From Paractinoplanes ferrugineus (GTDB taxonomy: Bacteria; Actinomycetota; Actinomycetes; Mycobacteriales; Micromonosporaceae), in contig NZ_BOMM01000080.1 in the NCBI RefSeq assembly GCF_016862195.1, positions 1 through 51,529 on the forward strand: a stretch of 51,529 nucleotides of DNA, read 5' to 3'. Shown one piece after another: positions 1-7,907 of the stretch (its first letter is position 1; the number at the start of each line of letters is the position of its first letter). A model generated the notes under the pieces. The model did not search any database. It was given only the letters and a program-made list of their open reading frames with translations, and was not told the origin of the DNA. The position numbers and the translations under genes are program-made.

Positions 1-89
1 TCGGCGATCCCGGCCGGGCCGGCCACCCCGATCCCCGCGACCAGGGCGCCGAGAGCGGCGGCGACGAGCCATCTTCTTCGTCCGCGCAT
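1..89 (-). CDS. N-terminal fragment of a secreted protein
   Basis: Only the first 29 codons are inside the window; the gene runs off the left edge. The peptide starts MRGRRRWLVAAALGALVAG: an arginine-rich n-region followed by a hydrophobic Ala/Leu/Gly core, as in a Sec (possibly Tat, RRR-W) signal peptide. A GGAG ribosome-binding site lies about 8 bases before the ATG. It sits just downstream of two secreted CBM2 esterase genes on the same strand, so it is probably another extracellular enzyme. The mature protein cannot be identified. Confidence 0.6.
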   Translation of the reverse strand, partial: MRGRRRWLVAAALGALVAGIGVAGPAGIA

Positions 90-136
90 GCGGAAGTCTC
101 CGTTTCGTGGTCCAGGCAATCGAGGGGGGTTCAATC

Positions 137-1492
137 TCAAGGACTGGTGCAGGTGAGCGCCGGGACCGACGGGGTGCCGGTGCCGAGGAATCCGAAGACG
201 ACCGACCCGCCGGCCGGGATCGATCCGCCGTAGGCGGGGTTGCGGACGGTCACCGTCGAGCCGCTCGTGGTCAGGGTGCCGTTCCAGAGCTGGGTGATGC
301 TCTGGCCGCTGCCGAGCGTCCAGCCGACGGTCCAGCCGTCGACCGGTGCGCCGCCCGCGGAGACGGTCACCTCACCCTGGAAGCCGCCCGGCCAGGAGTT
401 GACCGTCCGATAGGTGGCCGCACAGCCGGTCGCCGGGTTCGAGGGACTCGGCGTGAGGCTCACCGAGGGCGACGGGCTGGCCGTGGGGCTGACCGACGGT
501 GACGGGCTGAGCGTGGAACTGGCCGACGGCGACGGGGAGGTCGTGCCCGGCGGCAGGTAGGGGCATTTGCTGCGATACAGCGAGATGCCCTGCGGGTCGG
601 CGAGCGACGGGCACAGGAACTGGGTGTACCGGGTGTCGTTGTCGAGGAAGATCTTGAGCCACGGGATCAGGACCTTCATCTCGGTGTTGTTCGCCCGGGT
701 GAAGAAGAGGTGGTCGGCGCCGGCGATCTGCACGAAGTCGCTCGGCGTCGCCGCCGGCATGGTGGCGTACAGGTTGTTCAGATAGGACGGCGTCACGGTG
801 GGATCGGTCTGCCCACCGATGATCATCATGGGCACGTGGTTGGTGGCCAGGCTGAGACTGCCGGGTGTGCCCGGAGCGAGGCCGACCGCGGCCTTGAGCG
901 ACGGGCGCCGCTCCGAGGCGAGGATCGTCCCCGCGCCACCGGCCGAGTGACCCATGACCGCCAGCCGGGTGGCGTCGACGCGGTCCCGGACCTGGCTGCG
1001 CTGGGTCAGGTAGTCCAGCGCGGCGAGGAGCTGGGTGGCCCGGGCGTCGGCGCCGTCGTTGCGGGTGATCGTCTCGACGCCGATCACCACGAAGCCGAAG
1101 GAGGCCAGCCACGGCCCCATCCAGGCTTCCTCGTTGGCGAACAACGCCGAGTAGCCGGGCACGATCGCCACCGCGCCGTACGTGCCCCGGCTGGTGTCGG
1201 TCGGGTAGTAGATGTATCCCCCGCCGAATCCGTTGCCGGCCGGCACGGTGAGCTGCGCGGTCGCGAAGGTCCCGCGGGTGGCCGCGACGCTCGCCACGGT
1301 CGGGTCCGGGCCGCGCTGGTACGGGTTGTCCGCGGCGAAGGCGGTGCGCGGCGACAGCAGCGCGGTGAGCAACACCGCGGCGGCCACGGCCGTGATCGCG
1401 ACGAGTGCGGTGAGCCGCTCGCGCGGCCCCCGTCCCGTCCGCGACGCGGTGATGTCCGGTGAAGCCGGGTCTCGCGGCACGGCGGGCGACAT
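137..1492 (-). CDS. Secreted cutinase/PET-hydrolase-like polyester hydrolase with C-terminal CBM2
   Basis: Alpha/beta hydrolase of the actinobacterial cutinase (dienelactone-hydrolase-like) family that cleaves ester bonds in cutin and polyesters. Numbered from the ATG at 1492: membrane-spanning signal region about 27-53, catalytic domain about 55-310, Pro/Ser linker, CBM2 about 355-451. The family start NPYQRGPDPT, the nucleophile elbow GHSAGG (S183), acid D230 in GGQTDP, base H261 in GADH, and the hallmark DNDTRYTQFLCP with a C-terminal Cys pair are all visible. The Trp that packs against PET in related enzymes (W185 in IsPETase) aligns with G208, and the usual GHSMGG is GHSAGG. The ATG at 1492 overlaps the TGA of the upstream esterase as TGATG, so I prefer it to the in-frame ATG at 1507. 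A CBM2 on this family is unusual. Confidence 0.85.
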   Translation of the reverse strand: MSPAVPRDPASPDITASRTGRGPRERLTALVAITAVAAAVLLTALLSPRTAFAADNPYQRGPDPTVASVAATRGTFATAQLTVPAGNGFGGGYIYYPTDTSRGTYGAVAIVPGYSALFANEEAWMGPWLASFGFVVIGVETITRNDGADARATQLLAALDYLTQRSQVRDRVDATRLAVMGHSAGGAGTILASERRPSLKAAVGLAPGTPGSLSLATNHVPMMIIGGQTDPTVTPSYLNNLYATMPAATPSDFVQIAGADHLFFTRANNTEMKVLIPWLKIFLDNDTRYTQFLCPSLADPQGISLYRSKCPYLPPGTTSPSPSASSTLSPSPSVSPTASPSPSVSLTPSPSNPATGCAATYRTVNSWPGGFQGEVTVSAGGAPVDGWTVGWTLGSGQSITQLWNGTLTTSGSTVTVRNPAYGGSIPAGGSVVFGFLGTGTPSVPALTCTSP

Positions 1493-2856
1493 CAGCCGAC
1501 GCCGCACGCGTTGCCGTTGAGGGTGAAAGCGGTAGGCGCGGCCGAGTTACCGGTGTGCGTCGCCTGGAAGCCGATGGTCACCGACCCACCGGCCGGGATC
1601 GCCGCGTTGTAGGACGCGTCCTTCGCGGTCACCGCCCCGGAGCTGGGCGCGTAGGAGGCGTTCCAGCCGGAGGAGATCGTCTGCCCGGCGGGCAGGGCGA
1701 AGTTCAACGACCACCCGTTGACGGCCGAGCCGCCGGTGTTGGTGATCGTGATGCTCTCGGTGAGCCCGGTGCTCCACGCGCTGACCGTGGCCGTGACGCG
1801 GCAGGCGGCCGGACCCGCGGTGCTACTCGTCGGCGGGGTCGTGACCGGCGACGACGGCGGGGTCGAAGGCGGGTTCGAGGGCGGGGTCGAGCTCGGGGTG
1901 GTCGGCGGGGTCGTCGGCGGCGCGGAGGTGCGGTCCAGACCGAGGAAGGAGATCGCGTACGCCAGTTGGCCGGTCTGCGGCAGCGCGTGCCCGACCCCGG
2001 CGATGCTGACGCCCTCGATCGTGGCCAGGGTGCCGGTGCTGCCGTAGCGGGTACGCGTCCAGGAGGACTGCGGGTGATCGGTGAACGACGGGGTCTGGCT
2101 CAACCCGTGCAGGGCGGTCCACTGCTTGATCTCCTCGCCGAAGTTCGGGTAGGCGAGGGTCGTGTCGGTGGTGCCGTGCCACAACTGCATCCGTGGGTAG
2201 CCGCCGGTGTAACCGGGGTACATCGCCCGCGCCTGGGTCGCCCACTGGGCGGCGGTCTTGATCAGGCGTCCACCGGAGCAGGTGCTGTTCCACAGTGATC
2301 CGTCGGTGGTGGCGAAACAGCCGGCCGGCACGCCGGAGAACGCCGAGGCCGCCGAGAACACGTCCGGATACTGCGCGGCCAGCACGTTCGTCATCATCGC
2401 GCCCGAGGAGAAACCGCTCACCACGATCCGGGCCGGGTCCACGTGATAACGCGACCGGGCCCAGGAGACCATCGACATGATGCCGGTGGAGTCGCTGCCG
2501 CCGTCCCGCTTGAGCCCCTGCGGGCTGGACACGTCGAAGCAGCTGCCGCTGCGGGTGGCCTCGGGCAGCACGATGACGTAGCCGTAGCGGTCGGCCGCGT
2601 TGACGTAGTCCCGGCCGTTGCCGTTGAAGATGCCGCTGGCCGAGCCGCTGCAGTAGTGCACGAGAAGCAGCAGGGCGGGCTGCGGCGCCACGTTGTTCGG
2701 CACGTAGACGTACATGTTGAGGTTGGTCGGGTTGTTGCCGAAGCCGGTCACCCTGGTCAGGGCGGCGGCCGACGCGGGCCGGGCGACCAGCATCAGGGCC
2801 GCGGCGATCAGCGGGAGCAGGGCGATCGGCAGGAGCATCCGTAGACGCCTTCGCAT
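1492..2856 (-). CDS. Secreted CE1-type esterase (feruloyl or acetyl-xylan esterase) with C-terminal CBM2
   Basis: An extracellular serine esterase of the PHB-depolymerase/CE1 group, expected to remove feruloyl or acetyl groups from xylan. The 454-residue protein begins MRRRLRMLLPIALLP with a typical signal peptide ending near ASA (30). The catalytic domain spans about 32-330 with nucleophile S150 in GFSSG, a probable acid in LWHGTTD and base in GVGHALP. A Thr/Pro/Ser linker follows, then a CBM2 (about 355-454). The chosen ATG has a GGAG site 8 bases upstream; a start 25 codons earlier lacks this and would bury the signal peptide. It is translationally coupled to the polyester hydrolase downstream. 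A perfect LacI-type palindrome lies about 100 bases upstream. Specificity between feruloyl and acetyl esters cannot be decided. Confidence 0.85.
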   Translation of the reverse strand: MRRRLRMLLPIALLPLIAAALMLVARPASAAALTRVTGFGNNPTNLNMYVYVPNNVAPQPALLLLVHYCSGSASGIFNGNGRDYVNAADRYGYVIVLPEATRSGSCFDVSSPQGLKRDGGSDSTGIMSMVSWARSRYHVDPARIVVSGFSSGAMMTNVLAAQYPDVFSAASAFSGVPAGCFATTDGSLWNSTCSGGRLIKTAAQWATQARAMYPGYTGGYPRMQLWHGTTDTTLAYPNFGEEIKQWTALHGLSQTPSFTDHPQSSWTRTRYGSTGTLATIEGVSIAGVGHALPQTGQLAYAISFLGLDRTSAPPTTPPTTPSSTPPSNPPSTPPSSPVTTPPTSSTAGPAACRVTATVSAWSTGLTESITITNTGGSAVNGWSLNFALPAGQTISSGWNASYAPSSGAVTAKDASYNAAIPAGGSVTIGFQATHTGNSAAPTAFTLNGNACGVG

Positions 2857-2958
2857 GTCGACTCCATTCAAACGAGCGGGATGGGGACAGCGGTCACCCA
2901 GGATCGGCTCCCGCACGCGAGAGGTACGCATGCCGGGACCTTGGCCGCAGCCATTTGC

Positions 2959-2970
2959 GTTAACGTTAAC
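2959..2970. promoter_or_regulatory. Perfect 12-bp palindrome, candidate LacI-family operator
   Basis: The sequence GTTAACGTTAAC is a perfect palindrome with a central CG, the format of LacI/GalR-family operators. It lies 103 bases upstream of the esterase start on the minus strand, in AT-richer DNA. The LacI-type repressor encoded at 5045-6058 is the obvious candidate ligand. That link is inference. Confidence 0.5.
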
Positions 2971-3094
2971 AACGCGATCCGGATGTTACGGAAGCATTGC
3001 CGAGCATTCAAGGCCGTCATTGGATAACGGCTTTTCAGCAAGAATTGTGGGCGGCATTCCCGAGCTATTCGCGGCGCCCGGGAGCCGCCGCCAG

Positions 3095-4822
3095 CTAGCG
3101 CACCGTGCGGCGGCGGTGGTCCGCGGCGAGCACGAGGTACGCGGCGGCGGTCCAGGTGTAGGCCCGATCACGCAGGCCGGCACCGGTCTCGGCGTCGAAG
3201 TTCTCGGCGAAGCCGGACTCCTCGCACAGGTGCCGGAAGCGCTCGCTGACGGTGTCGGCCAGCTCGGTGTGGCCGGCCCGGCGCAGGCCGTCCTCGATGA
3301 GCACGGTCGAGGGCGCCCAGATCGGCCCGCGCCAGTAACCGTCCGCGGCGTAGTGCGGCGAGTCGACCGGCTCGGTGGCCAGGCCGTACGCGGTGAGGTG
3401 GGTCTTGATCCGGTCGGCCAGCGCGGTGTGGATCTCGGCCGGCAGGTCGGCGCCGAGCACGATCGGCATCAGTGCGAGCAGGCTGGAGCTGCGCCGGGCC
3501 GGCCCGCCGTACGGGTCCCGGGCGACGAAGTGGCTGCCGTCCCACAACTGCGACACCAGCGCCGTGGTGATCTCCTGCGCGGTGGCGTGCCAGCCCGCGG
3601 CGGCGGCGTCGTCGCCCAACTCGGTGGCGAGCGCCTCGAGCTCGCGGAGCTGGGTGATCAGGAAGGCGGCGAGGTCGGCGGTCTCCAGGACGCGGCCGGC
3701 GTCGAACGTGGTGGAGTTGTCCCAGCCACTGTCGTTGCCGTGCTGGTAGTGCGGCAGGACGTGGCCGGGAGCGCGGCGCTGGGTCAGCCAGAAGGTGGTC
3801 CAGCGGCTCAGGCGCCGATAGGCGTCGGTCAGCTGGGGCCGGGTCAGCGACATGCCGGGCTCGGCGCGCAACCGGGCGAGCGCCCAGCCGTGGATGGGTG
3901 GCTTGACGAAGTTGTGGAGCACCTCGGAGTGGGTCACCGAGTCGGGCAGCGCCCCGGTCGGATCCTGGTGGTCGAACGGGAGGTGGAACTGGTGCCAGGC
4001 CAGGGCCGGGTCACCGGCCGCCAGCGCGAGGGCGTTGAAGCAGTGGTCCCAGCTCCAGACCTTGTCCATCCAGTGCTTCGACATGAGCACGGCCGGACGG
4101 GCGAGGAAGCCGGCCGGCGCCACCGTCGCCGACCACAGCACGTAGGTGGCGAGTCCGGCGGCCGGCGTCTCGGCGGCCCGCCAGGGCGCCACCGCCTCGA
4201 GGTAGGCATCGAAGGCGGCGGTGACCCGGCTGACCACGTCGTCGAAGCCGACGGTGGCTCGGTAGGGGTCGCGGCTGGTCGCGTACTCCTCGATGGCGAC
4301 CTCCCAGGAACCACCCGCCGGCAGGTCGAGGTGCCGCTCGCCGGCACCGAGCAGTTCCGCGCCCGCCCCGGTGACAGACGTAGCGCCGGTGGCCGAGGTC
4401 GCGCCGAGCACGGTGACCCGGTAGCGGCGACCGGTCTCGTAGGCGGTGAAGACGAAGGCCCGGTCGCGCGGGTCGCGGTAGAGGTAGGTGCCGGAGAACG
4501 GGGTCAGCGTGCCGGCGGCGGCCGCGATCCGCAGGCCGAGACCGGTGCCGCGGAGCCGGACCGTGTCGGCGCTCTCATAGGCCAGCTCGATCTGCCCGGC
4601 CGGGTGCTCCCAGCGCAGCCGGGCCGGGGTGGCTTCGACGTCGGCCGCGGCCCGCCCGTCGCCGTCCCGCGCTTCCAGCCGCAGGATGGCGTGCATGCCG
4701 GTCTGGTGCGACACCAGGTGCGGGTCGTCGGCGTGGGTGTTCTCCGCGACGACCGGTGAGATGCCGAACCACGATCCCGGGTGGCTGAACGGGATGCCCT
4801 GGATCGAGAAGGTGGTGAGCAC
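3095..4822 (-). CDS. GH63-like (alpha/alpha)6-barrel glucosidase, cytoplasmic
   Basis: Glycoside hydrolase resembling the GH63/mannosylglycerate-hydrolase group, which cleaves alpha-glucosidic or mannosidic bonds with inversion. The 575-residue protein has no signal peptide, so it probably acts on imported oligosaccharides. An N-terminal beta-rich domain (about 1-190) precedes the helical barrel. Landmarks are WSWDHCFNALAL (candidate catalytic acid D259), FDHQDPTGALPDSV, DNSTTFD, YWRGPIWAPS and a C-terminal ENFDAETG (candidate base). The GTG start at 4822 is preceded by a GGAGGG site. It is divergent from the LacI repressor gene, so the shared 222-base gap probably controls both. The exact substrate is not deducible; trehalase-like or amylo-glucosidase-like activity is also possible. 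Confidence 0.7.
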   Translation of the reverse strand: MLTTFSIQGIPFSHPGSWFGISPVVAENTHADDPHLVSHQTGMHAILRLEARDGDGRAAADVEATPARLRWEHPAGQIELAYESADTVRLRGTGLGLRIAAAAGTLTPFSGTYLYRDPRDRAFVFTAYETGRRYRVTVLGATSATGATSVTGAGAELLGAGERHLDLPAGGSWEVAIEEYATSRDPYRATVGFDDVVSRVTAAFDAYLEAVAPWRAAETPAAGLATYVLWSATVAPAGFLARPAVLMSKHWMDKVWSWDHCFNALALAAGDPALAWHQFHLPFDHQDPTGALPDSVTHSEVLHNFVKPPIHGWALARLRAEPGMSLTRPQLTDAYRRLSRWTTFWLTQRRAPGHVLPHYQHGNDSGWDNSTTFDAGRVLETADLAAFLITQLRELEALATELGDDAAAAGWHATAQEITTALVSQLWDGSHFVARDPYGGPARRSSSLLALMPIVLGADLPAEIHTALADRIKTHLTAYGLATEPVDSPHYAADGYWRGPIWAPSTVLIEDGLRRAGHTELADTVSERFRHLCEESGFAENFDAETGAGLRDRAYTWTAAAYLVLAADHRRRTVR

Positions 4823-4897
4823 GGAGCGGTGCCCTCCGTTCGAATCGGTTCGACAGCGGGTCCGCCGAGGCTATGACCGGGACGATCGTCCGGTCAA

Positions 4898-4927
4898 CTA
4901 CTGAATAACCGTTACCGGAAACAGTAG
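4898..4927. promoter_or_regulatory. Inverted repeat in the divergent glucosidase/lacI promoter region
   Basis: CTACTG (4898-4903) and CAGTAG (4922-4927) form a dyad with an 18-base spacer that contains TAACCGTTACCGG, loosely like the GTTAACGTTAAC palindrome at 2959. It lies between the divergent glucosidase and lacI-type genes and could be an operator. No direct proof. Confidence 0.35.
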
Positions 4928-4950
4928 CGTCATGACCTCGACACGCGACG

Positions 4951-4980
4951 TTGACATCGGCATCCGTCCATGCCTACCTT
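4951..4980 (+). promoter_or_regulatory. Candidate sigma-70-type promoter of the LacI-type regulator
   Basis: A TTGACA -35 box at 4951-4956 and TACCTT at 4975-4980 are separated by 18 bases, 65 bases before the GTG start of the LacI-type gene. The spacing and boxes fit a housekeeping promoter. Confidence 0.45.
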
Positions 4981-5044
4981 GTGCTGCGAACCGATTCGAC
5001 TGTTCGTTCGCCGAGATTTTGTTGGGCCGAGATGAGGTGCCGCC

Positions 5045-6058
5045 GTGGACATCGGGGAGATCGCCCGACGGGCCGGGGTGTCGCGCAGCACGGTGTCCTA
5101 CGCGCTGAGCGGCCGCCGCCCGGTGCGCGCCGAGACCAAACAGCGCATCCAGGCCGTCATCGACGAGATCGGTTACCGGCCCAACGCCGCCGCCCGGGCG
5201 CTCAAGGAGGGCCGCACCCGCACCCTCGGCCTGGTCATCCCGCCGGCCAGCCTCCGGCTGACCGACATGCAGCTGGGCTTCGTCGCCAGCGTCGTCGAGG
5301 CCGCCGCGCACGCCGACCTGGACGTGCTGCTGTCCCCGTCGGGTGGCGACCACGACCGCTCCTTCGAACGGATGATCTCCGGCCGGCGGGTCGACGGGGT
5401 CGTCCTCATGGAGATCCGGCTCGAGGACGAACGGGTCACCCGGCTGGACCGGGCGGGCCTGCCGTTCGTCACCATCGGGCACACCGCGCATCCGCGGGGC
5501 ACCTCCTGGATCGACGTGGACTACGCCACGCTGGTGGCGCGCTGCGTGCACCACCTGGCCGACCTCGGCCACCGCCGCATCGCGCTGATCAACCGATCCC
5601 CGGAGCTGGTCGCGGCCGGTTACGGGCCGGCGCACCGGGCGCAGGCGGGGTTCGCCGAGGCGGTCCGCCGCCGCGGCCTGACCGGCGTCGAGCTCGCCTG
5701 CCAGGACGATCCGGCGGCCGGCGAGGAGTGCTTCGAACAACTGCGCGAGCGGCACCCCGACGTCACCGCCATCACCACCGTCAACGAGGCGGCCCTACCG
5801 GGCATCCAGCGCGGCATCGAGCGGGCCGGGGTGGACGTCCCGGGTGCGATGTCCATCGCCGGGGTGGCCGCCCGGCACTGGGCCGAAGGCTTCCGCCCCC
5901 AACTGACCGCGGCCGACGTCCCCACCCTGGAAATGGGCGCCCGCGCCGTCGAACTGCTCCTCGAGCGGATCGCCACGCCCGGCGCGCCAGCACGTCACCT
6001 GCTGCTTACACCCCCCATCTCGCTGCGGGACAGCACCGGGCCGGCGCCCGCCCGCTGA
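5045..6058 (+). CDS. LacI/GalR-family transcriptional repressor
   Basis: A 337-residue, full-length LacI-family regulator. Residues 3-50 hold the helix-turn-helix (IGEIARRAGVSRSTVSYALSG) and the hinge helix follows (YRPNAAARALKEGRT). The rest is the periplasmic-binding-protein-like sugar-sensing domain, with the typical RVDGVVLMEI and C-terminal dimer segments. The GTG start has a GAGGTG site upstream and a clear TTGACA promoter. It stands between a divergent GH63-like glucosidase and co-directional glycosidase genes, so it probably senses a plant-derived oligosaccharide and represses these CAZymes. The effector is unknown. Confidence 0.9.
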   Translation: MDIGEIARRAGVSRSTVSYALSGRRPVRAETKQRIQAVIDEIGYRPNAAARALKEGRTRTLGLVIPPASLRLTDMQLGFVASVVEAAAHADLDVLLSPSGGDHDRSFERMISGRRVDGVVLMEIRLEDERVTRLDRAGLPFVTIGHTAHPRGTSWIDVDYATLVARCVHHLADLGHRRIALINRSPELVAAGYGPAHRAQAGFAEAVRRRGLTGVELACQDDPAAGEECFEQLRERHPDVTAITTVNEAALPGIQRGIERAGVDVPGAMSIAGVAARHWAEGFRPQLTAADVPTLEMGARAVELLLERIATPGAPARHLLLTPPISLRDSTGPAPAR

Positions 6059-6156
6059 CCCCCGTCCCCCTCCCCGGGCGCGGCCACCGGCTCCGCCCGC
6101 GATCACCGCTGTCCACGTCCCGTCGCGTAGCCGCTCCCCCATCTTCTGGAGGCACC

Positions 6157-7896
6157 GTGAGATCCGCATCCCCACCCCGTTTCCCGGTCGGCCGTGTGCT
6201 GGCCGGGGCCCTGATCGCGGTCGGCGTGCTCGCCGTCCCGGCGCCGGCCCAGGCCGACAACCAGAGCATCGGCGTGAACTTCGCCGCCGGCACCGCGGCG
6301 CCCACCTATCGGGCCTCCGGCTGGATCTACGGCATGACCGAGAACGGCACCAACCCGCCGAGCAACTACTTCACCGACGTCAAGTTCCAGGCCATGCGGG
6401 CCGGCGGTGCGCAACTGGCCGGCGGCGGCTGGCAGGGCGGCGGGTACGACCGCAGGTGGAACGCCACCCGGGCGCAGATGCTGCGGACCAAGGCCCTCGG
6501 CGGCAAGTTCGTCCTGCTCCCGCACGACCTGTGGGGCGCCGACGGCGCCAACATCGCCCGCTACCCGGGTGACAACGGCAACTGGACCGACTACAACAAC
6601 TTCCTCACCCGGGTGATCGCCGACGTCAAGGCCACCGGCGTACCGGTGCAGTGGGACATCTGGAACGAACCCAACATCTCGATCTTCTGGAACCGGCCGC
6701 AGTCGCAGTACTTCGAACTGTGGCGGCGCACCTACCAGCGGCTGCGCGCCGACATGCCGGGCACCCTGATCGTCGGACCCAGCTACGCCGGCGTGCCGAC
6801 CACCAGCAACGGCGCCTGGTGGAACCAGTACCTCGACTACGTCAAGGCCAACAACGTGGTGCCGGACATCATCAGCTGGCACTCGCTGCCCGGTGACCCG
6901 GTGGCCAACGTCGCGGCGGCGAACTCCACGCTCGACGCCCGCGGCATCCCGCACCCCCGGCCGTACCAGATCAACGAGTACGGCGCCGGCAACGAGCAGA
7001 ACCCGGCCGACGGCGCCTGGTACATCACCCGGCTGGAACGGGCCGGCGCCGACGGGCTGCGGGCCAACTGGGCAAGCGGTGGCAACCTCCACAACGACCT
7101 GGGCAATCTGCTGATCCACAATTCCGCCGGTCAGTACCAGACCAAGGGCGAATGGTGGGTCTACCGGTTCTACGCCCAGCAGACCGGCACCATCGTGACC
7201 ACCACGCCGTCGTCGGGTTACGACGCGTACGCCACCAAGGACACCGGGACCGCCAAGGTCCTCATCGGCGGGGGCCGCACCACCGGGAACATCGCCGTCT
7301 CGCTGCAAGGGCTCAACAGCACCACCGGGCTCGTGGTGAACAACCAGGTGCGCGCGGTGGTGCAGCGCATCCCGGACAACAACGGCGGGGCCGTCACCGG
7401 TCCGGTCACCGTGCAGGACCAGGTCGTCACCCTGACCGGCAACGCGGCCACGGTGAACGTCAACAACACCAACGTCAACGACGCGTACACCATCACCTTG
7501 CTGCCGTCGTCCACCCCGACCTCGCCGTCGCCGTCGCCGTCCGCCTCGGCCTCGCCGTCGCCGTCCTCGTCCGCGTCGTCCCCGCCGGCGACCGGCACCG
7601 CGTGCACCGCCTCCTACCAGATCACCGGCACCTGGCAGGGCGGCTTCCAGGCCGAGGTCGCGGTCTCGAACACCGGCTCGGCGGCGACCCGCGGCTGGGC
7701 GGTGAACTGGACGCTGCCGGCCGGGCAGGCGATCAGCCAGATCTGGAACGGTTCACTGGTCACCAGCGGCAGCGCGGCCACCGTGACGAACGTGTCCTAC
7801 AACGGGACGCTGGCCCCGGGGGCCACCGCCACGTTCGGCTTCCTGGCGTCCGGCAACTCGGCGAGCACGCCGTCGCTCACCTGTTCGGCGAACTGA
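6157..7896 (+). CDS. Secreted clan GH-A glycosidase (GH39-like) with C-terminal CBM2
   Basis: Secreted retaining glycoside hydrolase with a (beta/alpha)8 barrel. From the GTG at 6157 (TGGAGG site 5 bases upstream) the signal peptide runs to about residue 33 (APAQA-D). The catalytic domain (about 35-460) shows the two glutamates of clan GH-A: E171 in WDIWNEPN (acid/base) and E274 in QINEYG (nucleophile). A beta-sandwich region, a Ser/Pro linker (about 448-480) and a CBM2 (about 483-579) follow. A GH39-like xylosidase-type assignment is my best reading; other GH-A families are possible. The next gene follows 11 bases later, so the two are probably co-transcribed. Confidence 0.7.
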   Translation: MRSASPPRFPVGRVLAGALIAVGVLAVPAPAQADNQSIGVNFAAGTAAPTYRASGWIYGMTENGTNPPSNYFTDVKFQAMRAGGAQLAGGGWQGGGYDRRWNATRAQMLRTKALGGKFVLLPHDLWGADGANIARYPGDNGNWTDYNNFLTRVIADVKATGVPVQWDIWNEPNISIFWNRPQSQYFELWRRTYQRLRADMPGTLIVGPSYAGVPTTSNGAWWNQYLDYVKANNVVPDIISWHSLPGDPVANVAAANSTLDARGIPHPRPYQINEYGAGNEQNPADGAWYITRLERAGADGLRANWASGGNLHNDLGNLLIHNSAGQYQTKGEWWVYRFYAQQTGTIVTTTPSSGYDAYATKDTGTAKVLIGGGRTTGNIAVSLQGLNSTTGLVVNNQVRAVVQRIPDNNGGAVTGPVTVQDQVVTLTGNAATVNVNNTNVNDAYTITLLPSSTPTSPSPSPSASASPSPSSSASSPPATGTACTASYQITGTWQGGFQAEVAVSNTGSAATRGWAVNWTLPAGQAISQIWNGSLVTSGSAATVTNVSYNGTLAPGATATFGFLASGNSASTPSLTCSAN

Positions 7897-7907
7897 ACGG
7901 AGGCATC

